A model generated the notes under the pieces. It was not told the origin of the DNA. It did not search any database and was given only the letters and a program-made list of their open reading frames with translations. DNA of 12,418 bases from DATDPY01 sp964395765 (GTDB lineage Bacteria; Bacteroidota; Bacteroidia; Cytophagales; Cyclobacteriaceae), in the NCBI GenBank assembly GCA_964395765.1, contig CAYNCU010000129.1:1-12418 (forward strand), in the 5' to 3' direction. Within the stretch, counting starts at the first letter, position 1; each line of letters opens with the position of its first letter. Shown here one piece after another: positions 7,443 through 12,418 of the stretch. The translations under genes were made by a program, and so were the position numbers.

Positions 7443-10085
7443 TTATAAGAACCGGAAATTATAAGTCAGGGAAGGCAGGGCCGTCCCGAGAATGGAATAT
7501 TGATAGGCCTGTGGAAGTTTTGTTCCCGCCTTCGGCTTAAAGAAAACCGAATAGGCATTTTCGCGGGCATATACATTATAGATCGAAAAGGTCCAGCTTC
7601 CCTCCCACCATTTATTTTTTTTGTTATTGCCGTTCAGGGTTACGGACAGGTCCAGGCGGTTGTAATCCGGGGTCCGGTCAAGGTTTCGGTCGCCGAAGTT
7701 GGCAATCGTAATATTGTCAATTTCGTATTTGGCTGACGGGTAGGTAACCGGCCGGCCGGTGCTGAATATGAAATTCCCCGATATATTCCACCTCCGGTTG
7801 ATCCGGTAAATGGCCGTCATTTTAAAATCATTCGGTCGGTCATAATTGGCAGGATAATATTTCCCCTCGTTGATCGTCTCTTCCGGTGTAGGTCCTTTCA
7901 CCTGGATCAGGCTCCGGGAATAGGTATAACTCAGCCATCCCGTTACCCGGCCGAAATCCTTTTTGGCGTAAAGCTCAATCCCATAAGCCCTTCCCTTCCC
8001 TTCAAGGACCTGGTTTTCAATATTGGGATTCTGAAAAAGATCCGCCCCGTCTTTATAATCAACTATATGTCCCATTCTTTTAAAGTAAATTTCCGCGGAG
8101 GTTTCTATGGTATTATCGTTGAAATTCCTGAAATAGCCAATCGAGGCTTCGTCACCCCATTGGGGCAGGATGTACGGTCCGCTGGGTAACCATAAACTGA
8201 TCGGCGTGATCGCCGCAGTATTGGTAATGACCTGGATATACTGGTACATCCGGTTATAACTGATCTTGACCGAACTGTTATTATTCATAAGAAACCGGAT
8301 CGAGAACCTCGGGCTCAGGCTGCTGTAATTACGAATGCTTTTCCCTTTGTCAAAATGTTCCGACCCAGTTAAGGTCAGATCGGATTTGGGCAGGCCGGCT
8401 TCGTACTGATTGACATCCCCCGGGCCGAGCAGGCTGTAATAGGTATACCGGAGTCCGCCCATAATCGTTACGGAAGGCGACAGGTCGAACTCATCTTCCG
8501 CATAGCCGGAAAGGTCTCGTGAGTGCATTTCCGGGATTATTATCCGGTTAATGCTGCTGCTCTCGCCGGGGTTAAGCGCTCCGGGTGAATAGGTATGCCA
8601 ACCTGAACCAATGCCGAATTCAATACGGTGAGATTTCCAGGGTTGATAATAGCTGTCTATCCTTAATTCCTTGTCCGCGATCCCCGCCTTCCAGGTGAAG
8701 GAAGATGTCCGTGCATCGCTGTTCAACCCGTAGTTGTAATTGGCGAGGACGGCCTCTGCATTGACAACCAGTTTTTTGCCGATCAACTGGTTAAAGGATA
8801 TGGAATGGTTTACGGTTGACCAGTGATACAGGGTATCGAACGGGATCCTGAAGTTATCATAACTGCTGTAATAGGAATACCTGACCTGGGACTGACCGGA
8901 AATTTTAAAATTCATTTTCACATTGCCGTCATAAAAAAATGCGGAACTGTTTTTAATCTGGATATTATTGACCAGGTGCAGCAGGTAATCACTATAGGAA
9001 ATCCTTCCGCCGGTAACCAGGGTAAGCCGGTCCTTAATGACCGGGATTTTCAGGGCCAGCCGGCTGTCGAACAAGCCGATGCCGCCTACGCCGGTAAAGC
9101 GGTTGACCTGGCCGGGATAGGTTTCCACATCCAGTACGGAAGATATTCTGCCCCCGTAACGCGCAGGGATGCCGGCCCGGAGCAGGGTGACATTATCAAC
9201 CATATCGTTATTGAATCCGGAAAATAAGCCGAACACATGGGAGTTGTTATAGATGGGCGCGCCATCCAATAAGACAAGGTTTTCATCGGCATTACCGCCC
9301 CGGACATTAAAACCCGGGGAAGCCTCTCCAACCGAGGTAACTCCCGGCAACATTAACAGGCCGTGAATTACATCCGCCTCACCCATAAAAGGGGGCTGTT
9401 CTTTAAGTGAACGGCTGGAAAGAATGGTCACTCCCGTTAAATTATTTACATTGAAATCCTGTGCCTTTCCTTTGACTACTACTTCATTCAATTGAACCAC
9501 TTCGGTGGGCAAATAAAATTTTTTATCGGTGTTCTCCGTCAAGGCAATAGATTCATGCTGTTCGATATAACCTACCGATTTTATATCGAGTGAATAGCTC
9601 CCTTCAGGAATGCTGAAACGGAAAAAGCCGTTGATATCCGTTACGGTCCCCGTATCCAGTTCCTGGATAAAAACCGTGGCGCCCAGGATGGGGGTTTCCT
9701 CTTTTTCCGATAACACCTGCCCGCTTAGCAGGTAGATTATATTCGAATAGTTTTTCTGATGCCGGCCTGGCAGGTTTTCGGTTGAGCCGGCTATCGATCC
9801 GTGGTAGAGGACGAGATAAAGATTTTTATAATTATAGAAAGTCAGGCCGGTGCCGGTTAACACGTTGTTCATGTCCTTTTCAATACCGGAGAAATTTCCC
9901 GGAGGAAAAACCTTCATGTCTTTGATCCACTCGGGCTTGTAAAGGATTTTCAGGTCATAGTGTGATTTTATTTTTTCAAGGGCCTGTTGTAACGATATGC
10001 TGTCCGTCTTACTGATCGCCTGCCCTCTCACCTGAACCGGGAAGTTCAGCAAAATTAATATCAACAATACCAAAACTGTTTTCAT
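7443..10085 (-). CDS. TonB-dependent receptor with STN and CarbD domains
   Basis: 880-aa outer-membrane active transporter powered by TonB-ExbBD. It has a signal peptide (1-22, before QAISK). An STN domain (about 24-98) carries SLQQALEKI and ILYKPEWIKD. A carboxypeptidase-regulatory-like domain follows (about 118-205, ILGATVFIQE, GSYSLDIKSVGY, ending LNEVVVKG). The plug (about 212-322) shows GEADVIHGLLMLPGV, GFNVRGGNADENLVLLDG and LLRAGIPARYGGR. A beta-barrel runs from about 330 to the end, closing in SLTYNFRFL with an aromatic-rich last strand typical of barrel proteins. STN-bearing receptors are often part of FecI/FecR-type signalling, but no sigma or anti-sigma gene is in the window. The start is 7 bp after the stop of the upstream gene, with GAGG four bases before the ATG. 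Its partner is the DUF4249 lipoprotein just downstream. The imported ligand cannot be deduced; siderophores, peptides and glycans are all possible. Confidence 0.95.
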   Translation of the reverse strand: MKTVLVLLILILLNFPVQVRGQAISKTDSISLQQALEKIKSHYDLKILYKPEWIKDMKVFPPGNFSGIEKDMNNVLTGTGLTFYNYKNLYLVLYHGSIAGSTENLPGRHQKNYSNIIYLLSGQVLSEKEETPILGATVFIQELDTGTVTDINGFFRFSIPEGSYSLDIKSVGYIEQHESIALTENTDKKFYLPTEVVQLNEVVVKGKAQDFNVNNLTGVTILSSRSLKEQPPFMGEADVIHGLLMLPGVTSVGEASPGFNVRGGNADENLVLLDGAPIYNNSHVFGLFSGFNNDMVDNVTLLRAGIPARYGGRISSVLDVETYPGQVNRFTGVGGIGLFDSRLALKIPVIKDRLTLVTGGRISYSDYLLHLVNNIQIKNSSAFFYDGNVKMNFKISGQSQVRYSYYSSYDNFRIPFDTLYHWSTVNHSISFNQLIGKKLVVNAEAVLANYNYGLNSDARTSSFTWKAGIADKELRIDSYYQPWKSHRIEFGIGSGWHTYSPGALNPGESSSINRIIIPEMHSRDLSGYAEDEFDLSPSVTIMGGLRYTYYSLLGPGDVNQYEAGLPKSDLTLTGSEHFDKGKSIRNYSSLSPRFSIRFLMNNNSSVKISYNRMYQYIQVITNTAAITPISLWLPSGPYILPQWGDEASIGYFRNFNDNTIETSAEIYFKRMGHIVDYKDGADLFQNPNIENQVLEGKGRAYGIELYAKKDFGRVTGWLSYTYSRSLIQVKGPTPEETINEGKYYPANYDRPNDFKMTAIYRINRRWNISGNFIFSTGRPVTYPSAKYEIDNITIANFGDRNLDRTPDYNRLDLSVTLNGNNKKNKWWEGSWTFSIYNVYARENAYSVFFKPKAGTKLPQAYQYSILGTALPSLTYNFRFL

Positions 10086-10092
10086 CTATCCT

Positions 10093-12069
10093 CTATATCC
10101 TTTTTCTTACCTTTATTACTACGGAGGTTCTGAATATTTTTCCATCTTTATCATAACCGGTAATATTGACAACCAGGTCGGTAACAAGATCATTCAGGCG
10201 AAAGTCCGCCCGTGCCCGGCCGTTTTTCATTTCGCAGGCCGGATTCCAGTAAACAACCGGTGAAAGATTGACCAGATCTTTATTGACCACAGGATTAAAA
10301 ATGGGCCGGGGATGATGAAATCCTCTGAAATCAAGTAATTTCGTTCCCGGCACTTCAATGGGCTGATCGGTGTAGAAAGCCATTACCCCCCCTGTTCCAA
10401 GTGAGCCGAAAGGTTCAATATTTTCATTGGTATAAAGCAGATCAATTTTCTGGAGGTCCTTTGTACTTAAACCCATAACAAAAGGGACATTCTGTGTCGG
10501 CATTCCGTTGACCAGGAACAAGGGATTGTCACCCAGGTTGGTGTTTTGATTATTATAAATAATGATGCGCGGCTTATTTTTCGGGTGTTTATAATTTACA
10601 TAAGGTAAAATTTCCCTGATCACTTCTCTCACATCTGCGAACTGGATATAATCATTAAGATTATAGGAATTGTCCGCCTGCGAATAAACCTGGGTGGTAT
10701 CGTATAATAATTTCTCAGAAGCAACCGGCGGGCTTGCATGACTTTCAAAGTATTGATAAAATAAAACATTCCGGATCTTCGCAACCCCGGCAAAAGAATC
10801 GAGGGAAGCAAGCATCGAAGAATCCCGGTAAAGAACCGGCAGATCCGGGAAATTCCGGAAATAACGGAACTCCGTACTCAAACCTTTAACCGGTCCGCCG
10901 ACGGTGCTGATGTAAACGGAATTGTTTTCCATCAGGGAAGATACATCGAAGGAAAAATACCCGTTCGTATTGACCGTTGTCGCCAATAGCTGTGGGTTTT
11001 CTCCAAGGCTTACCAGGGCAAGCGGGTGGCCGGCCATCGGGGTATTATCAGCAGGATTGACATACTTCCCCAGGACCAGGTATTTATTGATAATGAGACC
11101 GCCGCCATTATTTTCAGAACTTAACTGCAGCTTTTTCGCAGGGTCCTTCAGGATATAAATGCCATTTTTATTGAAATGATTTTCAGCCTGCTGTTGCTCA
11201 CTGACGTCAATGATCAGCCGGGCATCAGATATGGCCGGTCCTCCTCTATTTTCAATGGTAATCACAAGATGGACCGAATCCCGCGGATTGTAAATTTCCC
11301 TGTCGGTAAATGCCCTGATCGTTACCGGTGAAAGTGAAACAGTATCTTTCTTTCCTGTCCATTCCAGGTGGGGGGCAGAAATGATCCGTTCATTTGAAGC
11401 AGGCAGTTTCCATCTCATGGAATTGCCCTGTCCACTGGAAATAGAAAGTTCGTCACCGTTACCGTAGCCCTGAATACCCGATATCGTGATCATCCCTTTT
11501 TCATCGGAATGAATATAGGCGGAGCTGTCGCGGGCAAGATCTCTTAAGGTCCCTGAAAATGGAATAAGCGTATTGGATTTATCGATAAGGGCATAGCTGC
11601 GTGAATTGATAGAATCGTTCAGGTTATTTGATAACATAACCGGCAAAACCTGCAGGCTGTCAGGTTTTTTGAAAATTTCATTTTTCCAGAGATCCCCATC
11701 CAGGTCGTCTGCATTAATGATTACCAGAGGAAGATAAAATTGCGGCACCGATGGCGTACTGAAGATGGAGGGATAAGCATGAAGCCAATACAAACCGGTG
11801 GGGGTATTGATATTCAGGGCTATTTCTCCAAAGAGGTACCCTGAATCAGATTTTACCTTTTGCCTTTCCCAGGATTTTCCCTGCGTGTCATCCAGCTCAA
11901 CGGCATAAAACCGGGAAGCATATGGGCCCGTGAATACGGAATAATGAATAAGATCGAAGGTGGTATAAAAAGGATTATCGGAAATGATGCTTCCCTGGGC
12001 GTTTAATTTTAATACCTGAAGGTGGCAGATGAAAAAAAACAATAATATATACCTGATCCTGAAAGTCAT
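10093..12069 (-). CDS. Secreted MG-like protein with degenerate TonB plug
   Basis: 658 aa with a signal peptide (hydrophobic 8-20, probable cleavage after LNA at 24). No catalytic motif was recognised. What can be seen: an MG2-like beta region (about 30-118, with TGLYWLHAYP); a middle Ig-like segment (about 250-290, FTDREIYNPRDSVHLVITIENR) similar in layout to SKPEYNPDEPVSLQIKLEN in the 1191-aa protein; a second Ig-like part with carboxypeptidase-regulatory flavour (about 332-390); a short plug-like stretch (about 515-570, NPLFLVNGMP, DLQKIDLLYTNE and LGTGGVMAFYTDQ); and a C-terminal module (584-658, FNPVV and VVYWNPACEMKNGRARADF). It lacks a barrel. As first gene of the operon, its level should follow the receptor's. 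Role inferred as an envelope accessory factor or structural partner of the receptor. Annotation pipelines would likely call it hypothetical or plug-domain protein. The ATG has no Shine-Dalgarno site, and no better start exists upstream in frame. Confidence 0.8.
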   Translation of the reverse strand: MTFRIRYILLFFFICHLQVLKLNAQGSIISDNPFYTTFDLIHYSVFTGPYASRFYAVELDDTQGKSWERQKVKSDSGYLFGEIALNINTPTGLYWLHAYPSIFSTPSVPQFYLPLVIINADDLDGDLWKNEIFKKPDSLQVLPVMLSNNLNDSINSRSYALIDKSNTLIPFSGTLRDLARDSSAYIHSDEKGMITISGIQGYGNGDELSISSGQGNSMRWKLPASNERIISAPHLEWTGKKDTVSLSPVTIRAFTDREIYNPRDSVHLVITIENRGGPAISDARLIIDVSEQQQAENHFNKNGIYILKDPAKKLQLSSENNGGGLIINKYLVLGKYVNPADNTPMAGHPLALVSLGENPQLLATTVNTNGYFSFDVSSLMENNSVYISTVGGPVKGLSTEFRYFRNFPDLPVLYRDSSMLASLDSFAGVAKIRNVLFYQYFESHASPPVASEKLLYDTTQVYSQADNSYNLNDYIQFADVREVIREILPYVNYKHPKNKPRIIIYNNQNTNLGDNPLFLVNGMPTQNVPFVMGLSTKDLQKIDLLYTNENIEPFGSLGTGGVMAFYTDQPIEVPGTKLLDFRGFHHPRPIFNPVVNKDLVNLSPVVYWNPACEMKNGRARADFRLNDLVTDLVVNITGYDKDGKIFRTSVVIKVRKRI

Positions 12070-12281
12070 TGGACATGCATTAATGATCTTTCATAAAAAT
12101 GATTGAGTTAAAAATATCAATTGTTTCAGCCAATTGGAATGATTGGAGGTAAATAATGGATGTAAATACAATTATCGGTCACTGATGTACACATGCGATA
12201 GTTGAAATAATGCTTTGAGATTCCTTAATCTAACATTGTCTTTATTTGAATCTTGTCAGAATATACATACAAAAAAAGGAA
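12070..12281 (-). promoter_or_regulatory. AT-rich leader presumed to carry the operon promoter
   Basis: 212 bp upstream of the first gene of the envelope operon, without a credible gene. A promoter reading leftward is expected here because the operon begins at 12069. I found no full TAnnTTTG element. CCAAT (12130-12134) and ATTGG (12142-12146) form a short inverted repeat about 60 bp before the start that could be an operator, but it is short enough to be chance. Confidence 0.45.
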
Positions 12282-12418
12282 CGTCATTCCCGGCCCCCGA
12301 GCCGGGGAGTACGGACCGTAAAGCCCTGCCCAGGCGGGATAATGAGGCCGGCCTGCGGAGGAGGTTTTAACGAGATGTTAAAATCTGAACAGGGACCCCG
12401 TTCCAGGCCCGGGCTTGG
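12282..12418. repeat. GC-rich hairpin-dense element, probable dispersed repeat (cut by edge)
   Basis: Base composition shifts sharply from AT-rich to GC-rich at 12282. The stretch opens with CGTCATTCCCGG, which resembles the outer arm of many intergenic palindromic repeats. It forms a 6-bp stem CCCGGC (12289-12294) with GCCGGG (12301-12306), then a GGCCGGCC palindrome (12346-12353), a second hairpin at 12365-12383, and ends in a near-palindrome around CCCGGG (12409-12414). Read on the minus strand, the first hairpin is followed 11 bases later by a run of seven Ts (12271-12277), so it could also stop transcripts arriving from the right. No protein family is recognisable. Calling it a dispersed repeat is inference until other copies are found. 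Confidence 0.45.
12365..12383. repeat. Perfect 7-bp hairpin inside the GC-rich element
   Basis: TTTTAAC (12365-12371) and GTTAAAA (12377-12383) pair perfectly around the 5-base loop GAGAT. It is an AT-rich stem set in a GC-rich element, so it stands out from its surroundings. Its role is unknown: either structural detail of a repeat or a protein-binding palindrome. Confidence 0.5.

Noticed and set aside
10093..12069. Calling the 658-aa protein a TonB-dependent receptor
   Set aside because: It has a short plug-like stretch but far too little sequence after it for a barrel, and no barrel-type terminal strand.
12352..12416. GGAGGAGG followed by an ATG at 12375 open to the window edge
   Set aside because: The spacing is too long, only 14 codons are visible with a composition like the surrounding repeat, and the ATG lies in a hairpin loop.
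12282..12418. tRNA or other structured RNA in the GC-rich edge
   Set aside because: No T-loop GTTCGA-type motif, acceptor stem or CCA end could be found; the hairpins do not form a cloverleaf.

Overview
The window looks like a chromosomal piece of a Bacteroidota genome, probably of the Bacteroidales/Marinilabiliales/Cytophagia kind. The signs are a SusC-like TonB-dependent receptor (TBDT) with STN and carboxypeptidase-regulatory-like N-terminal modules, a DUF4249 lipoprotein, two large secreted MG2/TonB-plug proteins, A-rich leaders before several starts instead of strong Shine-Dalgarno sites, and AT-rich intergenic DNA. No rRNA, tRNA, CRISPR array, transposase or phage gene was seen.

Left part (1-2610): the left edge cuts a minus-strand gene whose first 36 codons look like a SnoaL/NTF2-fold protein. 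Divergent from it is a plus-strand flavin nitroreductase-superfamily gene (378-1076) that resembles iodotyrosine deiodinase closely, including the Glu/Tyr/Lys substrate-binding triad. It converges on a minus-strand gene (1123-2610) for a two-dinucleotide-binding flavoprotein of the dihydrolipoamide dehydrogenase type. That protein has lost both redox-active cysteines but keeps the C-terminal His-Glu pair. A perfect 12-bp hairpin between the two genes looks like a bidirectional terminator.

Central and right part (12069 down to 2728, all minus strand): four envelope genes lie head to tail. In transcription order they are a 658-aa secreted MG-like/plug-like protein, an 880-aa STN-CarbD-plug-barrel TBDT, a 341-aa DUF4249 lipoprotein, and a 1191-aa secreted protein joining a carboxypeptidase-regulatory-like domain, an MG2-like region and a barrel-less TonB plug. 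The first three are separated by 7 and 6 bp and are almost certainly one operon. The fourth follows after 107 bp. The first and last proteins share the same C-terminal module, so two related barrel-less plug proteins bracket the transporter and its lipoprotein. My reading, as inference, is a surface capture/uptake system in which the DUF4249 protein caps or feeds the barrel and the two MG/plug proteins act as large accessory envelope proteins. The substrate cannot be told from sequence.

Right edge (12070-12418): a 212-bp AT-rich leader that probably holds the operon promoter, then a GC-rich, hairpin-dense stretch from 12282 that looks like part of a dispersed intergenic repeat cut by the window edge. 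It shares a 12-base segment (11 of 12 identical) with a hairpin at 2675-2699.
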